From Diogma glabrata (taxonomy: Eukaryota > Arthropoda > Insecta > Diptera > Cylindrotomidae): a DNA stretch of 64,000 nt. The stretch's first letter is position 1. Every line of letters begins with the position of its first letter. Below the pieces are notes generated by a model, which was given only the letters and a program-made list of their open reading frames with translations, did no database searches and was not told the origin of the DNA. Shown piece after piece: positions 13,831 to 25,554 of this stretch. The stretch covers positions 459,419,360 to 459,483,359 of the forward strand of contig OY856186.1 of the NCBI GenBank assembly GCA_963693315.1, in the 5' to 3' direction. The position numbers and the translations under genes were made by a program.

Positions 13831-15437
13831 ATGGAGGGGCTGAAATCTCACAGCTCTGAGATATCAAGACTTCGGTCTGGGTTAAGGATTTTGATAAAGT
13901 TTTCGGCAAAAAACTTTTATGAGGACATGATTTTTAGTTTTGGGCAGCGATGTATATCAAACATAACTCTTTGTTAAAGTACTAGTATTTTTTATCTCTG
14001 TTTAAAAATTTATTACAAAATTAACACGAAACATCAATACGTTGCCGGAAAATTATAATCAAAATTCCAAAAATGTTGTTAAATTAAATAAAATCAAACT
14101 TTTTCAAAATTCCAAAAATATTCCAAAAATTAGAATAAAATCAAATATTTAAATTTTTTCTAAATTCCAATAATATTTCATAAATTCTTAAAAATTCAAA
14201 CTTTATGAATTTATGAATTCTTAAAAATTCAAACTTTTTCCAAAATTCTAGAAATATTGCAAAAATTATTACAAAATCAAAAATTGAAAATTTTTTCAAA
14301 ATTCCAAAAATTATAATAATATCAAAAATTAAAAATTTTTCAAAATTCTAAAAATATTCCAAAAATTCTTACAAAATCAAAAATTAAAACTTTTGCCGAA
14401 ATTCTAAAAATATTGGAAAAATTATTACAAAATCAAAACTACAAACTTTTTCAAAATTCCAAAAATATTTTAAAAACTATAACAAATTCAAAAATTCCCA
14501 TGTCCAATTTCATTTTAAATTACATTTACGTCATAAAAACAGCTACATTTTTTTTCAAAAAATTGGCTAAAAAAATAAATGAAATCATTTTTTGACACAC
14601 CTGACATTATTTTTTTGACAAACTTATAATGCCATAATTCTCTATAATAATAATAAAATATCATGTCATACAAACTATTAATTTTATTTTTTTCTAAAAA
14701 AATTGGGTAAAAAATAAAAAAAACCTTTCTTTTGACATACTTGACAACATTTTTTGACAAACTTATAATGCCATATTTCTCAATAATAATAATAACATTT
14801 CATTTCAAAGAAACAATTTTATTTTTTTTCCAAAAAATTGGGTAAAAAGCTAATTAAAAATCTTTTGACACACTTGACCACATTTTTTTGACAAACCTAT
14901 AATGCCATAATTCTCAATAATAATAATAAAATTCATTTCAAACAAACAATTAATTTTATTTTTTTTCCAAAAAATTGGGCAAAAAAATAAACAAAAATCT
15001 TTCTTTTGACACATTTGACAACATTTTTTTGACATACTTATAATGCAATAATCTAGATTTCCAAAAAATTGGGCAAAAAAATAAACAAAAATCTTTCTTT
15101 TGACACATTTGACAACATTTTTTTGACATACTTATAATGCAATAATCTAGATTTTGGTCTCACATACCAATCCCGATCATCAAGATTTCTCCAAATTCAA
15201 TGTTCCTACTCGTAATCACTTAAAATGAACGTTATTTAAGCAAAAAATATGCAAATTTCCTTGTTTTGACACACTTGACGATTTTGACGGCCGGCCGGCA
15301 GACAGACATACATTTTTTTTTTTGCTTTTTTAGAATCAGTAGGTTCTAAAACGTCGAGAAATGTCAAAAAAAGTGGGGGTAAAAATTTCACTTTGAGCTC
15401 ATGAATGCAATACTTAGGTCTTTCAGACCGAAGTAAT
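13831..15437 (+). mobile_element. 'Element A', copy 1 (unclassified noncoding repeat)
   Basis: Its head (ggaggggct, then ctgagatatcaagacttcgg) is shared with 31227 onward. Next comes about 430 bp of AT-rich internal repeats built from words like caaaattccaaaaatattcc and attacaaaatcaaaaatt. Then come about five units of roughly 138 bp, each with gacaaacttataatgcc followed by cataattctcaataataa. The tail is conserved: gcagacagacatacattttt, gaatcagtaggttctaaaac, aagtgggggtaaaaatttca and cagaccgaagtaa. The head word acttcggtctg is the reverse complement of cagaccgaagt at the tail, so the ends are partly inverted. No ORF is present, so it is a non-autonomous element. Class not assigned. Confidence 0.75.
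14590..15160 (+). repeat. Tandem repeats (~138 bp) inside element A
   Basis: The word ttataatgc recurs near 14624, 14764, 14897, 15039 and 15132, each time preceded by a ttgaca-type T-rich word and, except in the last units, followed by ctcaataataataataa. The last interval is shortened to about 93 bp, suggesting a recent partial duplication. Reversed units are in the copy at 38553-39650. Confidence 0.75.
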
Positions 15438-15587
15438 TTAAAAAAATTATGTATTCCAATTATTCCAAATATTAGAATATTATTAGTTTTTGAGATAAGA
15501 TGAGCTTTTATAAAACGTCAAGATATTTCACAAATTACGTGTCTGTTAACACCATCAGTATTATAATTTTCAATAATCATCAGTATT

Positions 15588-15625
15588 TTACTAATTTTCT
15601 TTTTCTTTCTATTTACAGGTAAATC
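15588..15625 (+). promoter_or_regulatory. Candidate recursive splice site (3'ss fused to 5'ss)
   Basis: A branchpoint-like ttactaat (15588-15595) is followed by a pure pyrimidine-rich run, ttttctttttctttc, then tatttacag ending at 15618, immediately followed by gtaaat. The junction ag/gt with a strong upstream tract is the plan of a zero-length exon used in long insect introns. The alternative is an ordinary exon starting at 15619, with up to 31 open codons in one frame and a weak gtaatt donor near 15712. It lies just outside element A and on the same strand as the exon at 50198-50354. Confidence 0.5.
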
Positions 15626-16777
15626 TCCCAACCGTAAATATTTACAAATCACATGTTTGACATTTAAAAATTGTCTATACAAAAATTATTATAATAAACG
15701 CAAAATGGCAAGTAATTAATTTTAATTTAAAAAGAATTAAATAAGCTGACAATAAATGAAAATAAAATTGTTGATAGAAAAATTTTTAATGTGTTTAGTT
15801 CCTAAATTTTTTATTTCAAAAACCTACCTATTTCACAGTTAGTGATTATGATTACTCTAAAACTTAACTTATTTGAAAAAGTAAAAATGGCTCTATCGGA
15901 TTTGGATTGTCACATCATCAGGAAGACTGGCTTACAAAAAACTGACAACTATTTTCTATTAAAAGTATCGAAAATAAAAATTCAACTTATTAAAATAAAG
16001 TTGTAACTCGTTAGAAATTCTCTAAGAAATATTTTTTAAGGTAATAAATTTCAATAAACAAACAAAAATTCAGGAAAATAATTTGACAAGTTGACATAAA
16101 AATTGTTTGAAATTGAAGACTTCTCGTTATCGGTTTCCTTACATTTTTGGGTTTTCTTTTCGTTCAATTGAGTTAATTTAATAAGTTTGTTCTTCTATTA
16201 TATTTTATACATAGTTGGGTTCGTTTTATGAGAATATGCTTATGAAGTTTTCACCAAAAGAAACAATTCATATCGATAATCGAATCATATTAATATGGGG
16301 ATATTTGTGCAATCATGAATATAATTTTTCCAAAAGATAAAAGAAAAATGAAAATATGATGAACTAGTTAATGGGTGAAAAATCAAAGGAGAAGTTGGTT
16401 TGTTAATCTATAGAAAATTGATGATAGTAAAAATTAATGAATTGGTAAAGAAACTTGAGTTTGTATTCGAAATTATTTGATTTATTTTTATGTAAACGTG
16501 TAGACTCAGCGCAAAACAAACAAATTCCAAACAAGATGCGTATGCATCTAATACTCCTAATCACAATCAAAAGCTCTTTACAAAATATTGTGGCTTATAT
16601 TTTTCAATTCACCACCTTAACAATATTTTTAGATATTGTAAATCTAATATTTACTCCGATTAGTCAAGATTGACGTTATTTTATAAATCTCTAAAGAATT
16701 CCAGTAAATATCTTTATTAGAAAAGGTAAAACATAATTTTCCTTAAAGAAATACATAATTTATATGCAAAGTTTACA
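15626..16777. other. AT-rich noncoding DNA, nothing recognised
   Basis: No supported feature apart from the possible alternative exon noted for the splice site at 15618. Confidence 0.45.
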
Positions 16778-16975
16778 TATTTGATAGGATTTATTGTTTA
16801 GTTACCCATTCTTTAATAGAAAATATAAAAAAAAATCAAAAAAAGAATGATTTGCGTCCATCAACACCTTTCAACGCATGTTGTTGTGGGAGCTTGGTCT
16901 TAAAGGTTTTAATGTGTTGTGCTACATATTGTAATTACTACACAACACAACTACACAACTCATTCTATTAAAAAA
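16778..16975 (+). repeat. Dispersed repeat, copy 1 (pair with 61608-61795)
   Basis: Shared in the same orientation with 61608-61795: tgataggatttat, gatttgcgtccat, aacgcatgttgttgtggga, cttggtcttaaa, catattgtaat and a final cattntattaaaaaaa. No frame is preserved, and the A-rich right end could be a retroposed tail. Confidence 0.7.
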
Positions 16976-18612
16976 ATATCATTGATTTATCAGTAGCCAA
17001 AGCGAAATCTTAGGAATTTTTATGAATCAAATCAACATATTTAGTTTTATTTTACTATACAATCAGAATGATTAATTAACGATCCGCTCTGAAAACACAT
17101 TCTGAAACAATGTATAGGAAAATTAATTTCCGTCGGGAAACGAATTCGGAAAAACAAAAAAAATAAATGTTGTTAAAACTTGTCAACTCACCTTCGTCAA
17201 ACTGATTAACTACATATTAAAAAACTGCTTAGTTTAATTTATCAAATTAACATATTAGACGGTGGTCGAACCGATGAAATTGAACATAAGTAATTAAATC
17301 CAACAAAATCATCGTTATTCATCTCGAATCATCATACAAAAATATCAAAAAACTTTCTGAAAAATTAATTAACCACGAAATGTTTTTTAATGTTATAGCT
17401 GCTACGTGTGCAGTCTTCAAAATTAAAAACTAATAAAATTCTGTGATGGCTTTTATCAATTGAATGAAACGTTTAAAAAAAATCAAATTTTCATTGGCCC
17501 TTGGTTAAATTTTATGGTCGATTTTATTCTATTTTATAAGTAAAATAACTTATTTCTATTCTAGATTTTTCGTTAGACGAATTTGTGGAAAATTGAAGAG
17601 ATGATAATGAACTGGATAGCTAATCCATTATTATTGGTATTAAAAAAGGTCAAACTGCCTGATGGTAGGCAAACTGGAGACTTCTGTTTCTTTTGGCACA
17701 TTAACTCTTACTAAGTTCGTTATAAAAATCCTTTTTTATAGGTTTTGTATACAAATATTGAAATACTGTTAGCATTCGGTACCATTTTCGTAATATTCAC
17801 ATTAAAATTTATTTTCCGAACTAAATAGCTTTTTTTTAAATTCTTTTCAGCATAATTTTGAATATCTGCCAACTTTTGTTTTCTTTTTATTGCATAACAA
17901 CTACAAATACAAATCATCCATAAAAAGTAATTTACATATCCTATCCATTAACCTAGATTTAATCAAACCAATAAGAATTTGGAATAGAAAAACTTTTAAA
18001 GATCTAAAATAATGTTCATCTTCGTGACCCAATTTTTATCTCTATATTAAACCAACAACACAATAAATGGGAACAAAAAGACAAATAAATAAAAGTCCTA
18101 TTATCTTACATTTATAACAAACAAATATTCTATTGAATTTCCACGCCAAGTATTTCTACATTTTCTTTTATTTTCCTGTTATTAATTTTTCCTCTTAAAT
18201 CATAAAAATAAAATAAATAATAATTTTGCTTATTTTCATTATATTTATGTGTCTCGACGACAACAACGACGACGACAAACAGCTTCCAAAATAATAAAAT
18301 ATAAAAAATTTAAAGAATTTTTCTGTTTATTTTTGTTTCTGTATGATTATATGTTTTGTTGTTGGTTTTGGGAAATGTTTGTAAATAAATCTGAAATGTG
18401 TTTTAACTGTTATATAATCAGAAATATATGAGGATAAATTTACGCAAACGTCTTTTCTCCAAAATTAGAATAGCTTCGATTAGAAATAAAGCATAGTTAC
18501 TTTTAGCCTCCGAATTGATCTATCTTTCAATTCGGTACACTTAGTTGTCCAATCTCTGCCTGATTCAATAATTGAAAAGTAACTAATAATTGACACCAGA
18601 TTTTATTTAGTA
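16976..18612. other. AT-rich noncoding DNA
   Basis: A short cga/acg trinucleotide-like run lies at 18254-18283; nothing else recognised. Confidence 0.45.
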
Positions 18613-18831
18613 AATTACTATTTTATTGTACCACAACACAAACAGAAACAACACAAAGAAAACAACGGCCGGCAGACAGACATACATTTTTTCTGCTTTT
18701 TTAGAATCAGTTGGTCCTAAAACGTCGAGAAATGCCAAAAAAGTGGGGGTAAGAATTTCACTTTTGACTCGAGAATGTAATACTTAAGACTTTCAGACCG
18801 AAGTAATTACTATTTTATTGTATCACAACAG
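18613..18831 (+). mobile_element. Element A tail fragment between 27-bp direct repeats
   Basis: 18664-18804 is the conserved element A tail (ggccggcagacagacataca through cagaccgaagt). It is bracketed by near-identical direct repeats: aattactattttattgtacc at 18613 and aattactattttattgtatc at 18805, each continuing into cacaaca. A repeat of about 27 bp is longer than a usual DNA-transposon target duplication. It may reflect retroposition, gap-repair capture or a local duplication. Confidence 0.65.
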
Positions 18832-19445
18832 AAAAACAGTACGGCAATAGTGTACTTTCGCTAGAATATTGCTTAAATCCCTTCAGAAATTCCAGTAAAA
18901 ATAAACCGTCGTATAATACACATTACACACAATCCATCTGTTTAATAAGGCTTGCAACATTTTTAAAGTAAAACCTCTAGAGGCGCTATATGACAAATAA
19001 CTCAAAACTTTTTTCGGACGGCAGTAACGTTTTCAAACGGAAATGACGTACAGTAAAATAAATAATAATGAAACCACATATATTCATCTCTATCATACTG
19101 CACACTGAATTTAAATCTTAAACACATACATTCACACAATTGCATCAAACAACATTGAAAAAATAAAACAAAGAAGGAATATTATTTTCGGGCAGTTGTT
19201 TTCAGCAAACGAATATTATTTTCGGCAAGTATACGACACAAATCGATTTTGTGTCATTATTTTCTGGAATAAAATTTTAATAGTTACTCATTTGTTAATA
19301 ATGTTATAATATTTTTTTATTCAGTCTCGTGTTAAATATTATATGAGTTAGATGCGTTTATTTTAGTTACTTAACTATTGAGTTTCGTTATTTTTAAAAT
19401 TTATTTTTTTTTCTTATTTTTGATTCAAACAATAAAATAAAAACA
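18832..19445. other. AT-rich noncoding DNA
   Basis: Repeat-like words (ctctagaggcgctatatgac near 18977; a doubled ttattttcgg word at 19183 and 19226) but no family is assigned. Confidence 0.4.
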
Positions 19446-19976
19446 TGAAGTGCGTAATCTTTACAAGCGGTTGAAGTAACACTTCTTTGGTTACCGTGAC
19501 AGGTATTACTAAAAAGATTAAATATAAAATAAATATGTCATATTGGAATTTAGAGTAATATTTATTAATAATATAATTTACAACATGTGTAATAAAAAAA
19601 TATATTTACATATTGTATTACAAAGTATTACAAATTAAATTTAACGATGAATACAAGTCCATTTAACAAGATTTGGTAAAACAAATGATCCGGTTTTTTC
19701 AAGAAATTTAGCAAATTTGCAAAGTAAAGTTTATGTGTCTCACTTTAGTTATCATATAAACCTCTGATTTCATATTTCAATTATGATAATAATTGAATTG
19801 ATTTTATTATATAAATATAGCTTTTTATTACACATGTTGTAAATTATATTATCACTAAATATTACTCTAAATTTAAATATGACATATTTATTTTATATTT
19901 AATCTTTTTAGTAATACCCGCCACAGTAACCAGAGAAGTTTTATTTGAACCGCGTCTAAAGATTACACGCACTCAT
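19446..19976. mobile_element. Foldback/MITE with ~152-bp inverted arms
   Basis: The left arm 19446-19597 and right arm 19822-19976 are imperfect reverse complements. Shared parts include gtattactaaaaagattaaa, aaaataaatatgtcatatt and acaacatgtgtaataaaaa. The arms differ by scattered substitutions and a few indels. The 224-bp centre is AT-rich and noncoding. With no ORF and long terminal inverted repeats, it fits a non-autonomous DNA element. The superfamily is not assigned. Confidence 0.8.
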
Positions 19977-20644
19977 TTTTTAAATTCAATTATTTACTAT
20001 TCACTCGTTTAATATTTACACTATTCGATTTACGCGTCAGAGGAATGGACAATTAGTTCCCTGTGAACATTTTTCCGTAATAAATTGTCTGTCATTCTGC
20101 AAAGTGAACGATTTAAGTATTTATTTCGGTCCAGAACGATCTCACCATAAACTTTCTTAATCATGAATATTCTTGTAACGTTCTCTAAGAACATCCTCTA
20201 TTATTGTTTTTTTCTCAGTTGAGTTCGAAAATTAGTAGTTAGCCGAGTTGTTCTTGTTTTAGCATGGTATTTGTTTCTCAGTCATTTATCGTTTGTTTAT
20301 CACTGATGGTTATGTATTTAAATTTTAATTCTACATTTTAAGAAGGCGAGGTAATATGTGGTATTAAGAAATTAAACCATTCTGTAAAAACCGTACCAGT
20401 CTAATTATTTGTATCAAGGAGGTTACACTATGAGTCTTGATCACGCTGTTGGTATTCTGAAAAATGAAGCAAAAAATAATTTCATTCTCTAAAATGTCTT
20501 AAACATATATTTACCTTCATACCAGTAGCCAAGTACTGCTGATTTCAGGCATTTGATGTTCGATTATTATTATATTAGTTAATTTAGCTTTGCTAATCTA
20601 AAAAGATAAATATATCTAGTAAAAATAAATTCAGAGATACTTAC
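19977..20644. other. AT-rich noncoding DNA
   Basis: No convincing feature. A 20-codon frame starting at 20430 (MSLDHAVGILKNEA) has natural-looking composition but no splice sites or homology that I can name. Confidence 0.4.
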
Positions 20645-20689
20645 CTATGATGTTGTCACGAAAATCAAAACAATTGACATTAGCTGTCA
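20645..20689 (-). CDS. Possible small exon with strong 5' splice site (- strand)
   Basis: On the - strand a frame MTANVNCFDFRDNII runs straight into atag/gtaagtatct, which is close to an ideal insect 5' splice site at 20645/20644. An AG at 20684 (upstream catgacag) could alternatively make this a 39-nt internal microexon. The pyrimidine tract upstream is only moderate. No product is recognised, and a strong donor can occur by chance in 64 kb. Reported as a candidate only. Confidence 0.25.
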
Positions 20690-21106
20690 TGTAATAGGAA
20701 TAAATAATATGTCAGAAAATGACATTTAACTATTCAGCAATGAATGCGTTCAATTATATTAAAAATAAAGTTGTAGGTCTTATTAAACATTGCGGGTTGG
20801 TATTTCTGAGTTTGTTTAGAACTTGTTGCCATGTGGCAATTGTCATTATTAAAAATCAAAATAGGTATTTAAGCGAGCAAATTTTTTGGCTCGAGCTCTC
20901 TCTGGTAGTTTCTTTTTGGTTGAAAACAACTAAATGTGTTTTTTAGTTGATTGTAATCTGTATTAAAATCATGTGTTAAATTTTAACTTCATAATTTGTA
21001 ATCTATACGTCTGTAATGTTATTTGGTTATCAGTCACGTTCGGGTCACTGAACCAATGTGTTAACTAAACGCCCGATATTTAATGCTGCGTACATCATTA
21101 GTTAAT
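20690..21106. other. AT-rich noncoding DNA, nothing recognised
   Basis: No supported feature. Confidence 0.4.
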
Positions 21107-21500
21107 ATTATCATCAGTCGTGAACAAAGTTACAATTATTCATGCTAACACCATTCTAGTACTCTCATCAGCTTTCATCGTACTCCATCATCTTGCATTG
21201 GTCATGAACAAAATTATTATTAGATATTATTATACATGCTATTTGACGTCACATCAGTTACAGCATTCTAGTAATTTCATCAGATTGATCGTGCACTATT
21301 ATTATCATCGGTCGTGGACAAAGTTACAATTGTTCATGCTATTTGACGTCGCATCAGCTACAACATTTTAGTAATTTCATCAGCGTGATCGTACATTAAC
21401 ATTATCATCGGTCGTGAACAAAGTTACAATTGTTCATGCTATTTGACTTCGCATCAGCTACCACATTTTAGTAATTTCATCAGCTTCATCATGTTGCATG
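21107..21500 (+). repeat. Minisatellite, about 4 units of ~100 bp
   Basis: The clearest two units are exactly 100 bp apart (attatcatcggtcgtg at 21301 and 21401). Each contains gaacaaagttacaattgttc, atgctatttgac, gcatcagctac and tttagtaatttcatcag. Two more diverged units precede them, beginning near 21107 and 21195. The frame that runs through the array is a by-product of the repeat. Confidence 0.8.
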
Positions 21501-22138
21501 ACTTCACATGAGTTATAATATTCATCAATCCACCAAATTTCATCAAGTGGCAGTAACTGGGCAAGTACTCCTGATTCAAATTGGTTGATGAGGCATTCAA
21601 AATTTTATTTGATAAGCATCGTCTTCAAATACAGTCCACTGATCATCGGAGCGGCCTCATCAAGTCTCTTCATAGAAAAAAAAGGTACAATCCTATTTTA
21701 TCTCCGTTAATAAAAAGTTGATTTTTTTATATAAATAGAAAGATTAGGTCCTTTGCATCCTTATTCTGAAAAAAAAATTTGCGGAAATGAAAGGATCAAA
21801 AGTTGTTAAGGATCAAACTTTCAATTTTACTTTGGTCCCCCTTTGATTATTTTGTAGTTTTTATAATAAATATTAAACAAATTATTTATAAATATTATAA
21901 ATTTGTGAAAAAAACTCGGGCGGGGAGAAGCGCGAGGAAGGGGGGTTGATTAAATGATGATTTATTTCAATTTTGTATGACAGGACAAAAAAACATACTA
22001 CAAAAAAACACAAGCAAGTTCTATAATCAATAATTTAGCCAAACAAGGTGATAATAAAAATATAATTGAATCAGAACCATACTTTCTAATTATCAAGAAT
22101 TCATTTAAAGGCGCTTACAATATTAGGAACAAAAACAA
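21501..22138. other. Noncoding DNA, possibly part of the same repeat
   Basis: 21540-21670 is less AT-rich than its surroundings and shows fragments of open frame on the - strand (for example RLDEAAPMISGLYL), broken by stops. I cannot name it. The rest holds nothing recognised. Confidence 0.35.
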
Positions 22139-22353
22139 TTAAAATGTAATATTTAAAAATATACTTTTTACTGTTTATTTTTAATTTTTAATTTTATTAA
22201 TAATAATATAAACTTCCTTATATTAACAATTTGAATTTTAGTTTTTATTTTATAGAATATCGATTTCGACTTACGTCATCCTCAGTTCATAAATTATTAT
22301 TACAATTTTTGCTTAAACTATTACTTATATACTATTTCAACTGCTATTTTTTA
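22139..22353 (-). mobile_element. Penelope-like element, 3' tail of the left (- strand) arm
   Basis: On the - strand this matches 26826-27050: the words cagttgaaatagtatataag, gacgtaagtcga, tatagtaacaat-like and aagtttatattattatt are shared. It stops exactly at ttttttaggg, where the 22354-25554 insertion begins. Its continuation resumes at 25555. Confidence 0.85.
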
Positions 22354-25300
22354 GGGTTCCGTTTTTTATACGGAACACTATTGGTGAGAGTAAAACGAGT
22401 TTTTCACATTATATCGATTATCTCGTAAACTATAAATGCTATGGACTTGAAATTTGGCATGTGTATAAAACTAATCTGTCCACATGAAATGACGAATACA
22501 AATAAAACTAAAGTGGTTTTCGTTTGGTTTACAGGGGTTCGATGTGAGACCTTTGAGAAAATAGATTTTTTTATAGATTCAAGTAGGGTATCATATGAAA
22601 GGGCTTCATTTCAGTATTTCTTAAAAATTTATTTTGGAATTTTACAACTCACTATTTTTTGTATAATTCTGAATAATGACGTTTTTTTCGTGTTTTCTTA
22701 ACTCGATTAGCTCCGAACCTAACTGATCGAAAATTTTCAAATGTATTTGGAATGATAGAAAAATTAGTACAGTTTTAATAAAAAATATATAAATGTGTCA
22801 TATTCTCATAATTAGATTTATTTAGGGGGTGGAAATGAGGAGGGGTAAAAACACTATTTAAAATGTGGTCAAGTGGGGTGTCATTTGAAAGAGCACCTAA
22901 TTTAGAAATCATAGCAATTTTTTTTAGAATTTTGCGGTGCACAGTTTTTGAGTTATTGTCAAAAACGTACCGTTCCCCCCCCCTTCGTTTCGACACTGAT
23001 TGACAGAAAAATTTGGAAAAATTCACAAAGCTAGGAAATTTGGTAAATTTTGTATGAAAATTATACCGAAGTCTCAAATAATTATATTTGTGTGTGTTTA
23101 GGGGACCGGGGTAAAGAGGGTAAAAAAAAAACTTTTTTTACCCAAGCGAGTGGGGTGTCATTTGAAAGAGCACCTAATTTAGAATTCGTTGCAGTTTTTT
23201 TTATAATTTTGCGGTGCACAGTTTTTGAGTTATGGACAAAAAAGTGCAAAATTCAAACCGTTCCCCCCCCCTTCGTTTCGACACTAATTGATATAAAAAT
23301 TTGGAAAAATTCACAGAGTTAGGCAATTTGATAAATTTTGTATGAAAATTATAGCGAAGTCTCAAATAATTATATTTCTGTGTGTTTAGGGGACCGGGGT
23401 AAAGAGGGTAAAAAAAAACTTTTTTGACCCAAGCGAGTGGGGTGTCATTTGAAAGAGCACCTAATTTAGAATTCGTTGCAGTTTTTTTTATAATTTTGCG
23501 GTGCACAGTTTTTGAGTTATGGACAAAAAAGTGCAAAATTCAAACCGTTCCCCCCCCCCTTCGTTTCGACACTGATTGACATAAAAATTTGGAAAAATTC
23601 ACAGAGTTAGGAGTAAATTTTGTATGAAAATTATAGCGAAGTCTCAAATAATTATATTTCTGTGTGTTTAGGGGACCGGGGTAAAGAGGGTAAAAAAAAA
23701 ACTTTTTTGACCCAGCGAGTGGGGTGTCATTTGAAAGAGCACCTAATTTAGAATTTGTTGCAATTTTTTTTATAATTTTGCGGTGCACAGTTTTTGAGTT
23801 ATGGACAAAAAACTGCAAAATTCAAACCGTTCCCTCCCCTACGTTTCGACACTGATTGACAGAAAAATTTGGAAAAATTCACAGAGCTAGGAAATTTGGT
23901 AAATTTTGTATGAAAATTATACCGAAGTCTCAAATAATTATATTTCTGTGTGTTTAGGGCACCGGGGTAGAGAGGGTAAAAAAAAACTTTTTTTGACCCA
24001 AGCGAATGGAGTGTCATTTGAAAGAGCACCTAATTTAAAAATCATTGCAATTTTTTTTATAATTTTACGGTGCACAGTTTTTGAGTTATGATCAAAAATG
24101 TTCAAAATTCAGACCGTCTCCCCGTGTATCAAATATTTATTAATCGTTTTGAAAGGGTAGGAATGGTAAGGTGAAATAAAGCTTTTTAACCCGAATAGCA
24201 ATATTGAGTGGGACTGGCGTGTACATTTTTAGTCATGTCATCCTTTGTACTGATTCTTAGAGCAATTCTTAATTTTGCAACTCTTTTAGAGTGAATATAA
24301 CCAGTTATCCAAAAGAAAGAACTTTATTTTTAAAATTATCACGGTCCTTTACTATCTATTGTATATTGTATTGTATTGTATGCCATAAGTGGGCCCAAAA
24401 GGTGGCGTAAATTCTCAAGGTTCAAATCAGATTGATGTGATTTGTTAGTTTGTGTTAAGATCCATGTTTGTAATCCATTCATAATTACTGGTTTAATAAA
24501 TTTCTTGTATAACTTTAGAAAATGTTGAGTTTTAATTGAATGGTAAGTTCGATAACCTGCAATTATTTTAGGGTTAATATTTGTTTAATATGCTATTGTT
24601 TAAGTCAAACATTGATCTTTTGTTAATTTTAAATATTGTTAAAATTATAAGTTGTTTTTCAAGCACCGACTCAAATGTCGAACTTATGTAATCTTACACA
24701 AAAAAATTGTTGCTATAGAAAGAACTGAAAATTTTAGTAAAGCGATGAGCCTATAATTCTATGGAACACGAAAAATATAGCGAAGCTTCAAGTGATTTTA
24801 TTTCTATGTGTTTAGGGGATGGGAGTGGGGAAGGGTGAAAAATTGTTTTTTTGACCCGCATGAGTGGGATGTCATTTGATAGAGCACCAAAATTAAAAAA
24901 CAATACAGTTTTTTTAGAATTTTGCGATGCACCGTTTTTGAATTATTCTCAAAAAAGTGCAACAAAAGGTTGGTCCCCCCTCCCTATACGTTTCTTCGTT
25001 GATTGACAGAAAAATTTGAAAAAATTCATAGAGATAGGAAATTTAATAAACCCTTAACGAAAAATATAGCGTAGCCTCAAGTAGTTTTAATTCTACGTGT
25101 TTAGGGGATAGGAGTGGGGAATCGTGAAAAAAATTTTTTTTGGCTCGCATGAGTGTCATTTGAAAGAACACCAAAATTAAGAAACATTACAATTATTTTA
25201 GAATCTTGCGATGCACAGTTTTTGAATTATTGTCAAAAAAGTCCTATTTTTAGCGTTAACACCACTCCACCCCTAAATTTCGTCGTTGTTTAACAGAATT

Positions 25301-25554
25301 GAGTCGTTCCTTAGCTACCATAAATAGCTATGGATATAATTTAACCTAAAGTAATATTTTTTATATCATTTCGATCAATTTAGATGAGATTGACATTAAC
25401 TATTGATATTTACGATGAACCATTTAGTTTTTATGTGTCTATGGTCTGGCAATATAAACCCTTTACAACACAACTTTATGTAAATTATTTTGATATTGTT
25501 TTCTTTACATTCACGGAACCCTTGACGAGCGAATTTTATTCGCACTTGTCTGAC
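22354..25554 (+). mobile_element. 3.2-kb insertion ('gggttccg' element) splitting the Penelope copy
   Basis: The insertion begins gggttccgttttttatacgg and ends acggaacccttgacgagcg ... ttcgcacttgtctgac. It is flanked by tttttta at 22347-22353 and again at 25555-25561. The uninterrupted + arm has only one ttttta-type run at that spot (complement of aataaaaaatagcag at about 26818-26832), so this is a 7-bp target duplication. Left gggttccg and right cggaaccc are inverted, but the right end carries about 33 extra bases. Inside are ~286-bp tandem repeats and no credible ORF. Repeats with gggttccg/cgcacttg words are widespread in insects to my recollection. The class is not assigned. Confidence 0.8.
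22800..24125 (+). repeat. Tandem repeat array, ~286-bp unit, about 4.5 units
   Basis: The word gtgtttaggggaccggggta starts units near 23096, 23384 and 23666, with a variant near 23951 and a diverged first unit near 22813. Each unit carries gtgtcatttgaaagagcacc, tgcggtgcacagtttttgag, ccgttccccccccc and cgtttcgacactgattgac. The poly-C and poly-A runs vary in length between units. Two more diverged units, about 290 bp apart, lie near 24810 and 25100. Frames on either strand through the array repeat the same peptide and are not genes. Confidence 0.9.

Noticed and set aside
14413..15035. ORFs MEKLLQNQ..., MSKNVVKY... and MSKKCCQM...
   Set aside because: They follow element A internal repeats, and the two - strand frames are repeat copies of each other.
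22775..24091. Several overlapping ORFs on both strands (76-111 codons) with shared peptides
   Set aside because: They repeat with the ~286-bp tandem units and appear on both strands; they reflect the satellite, not a gene.
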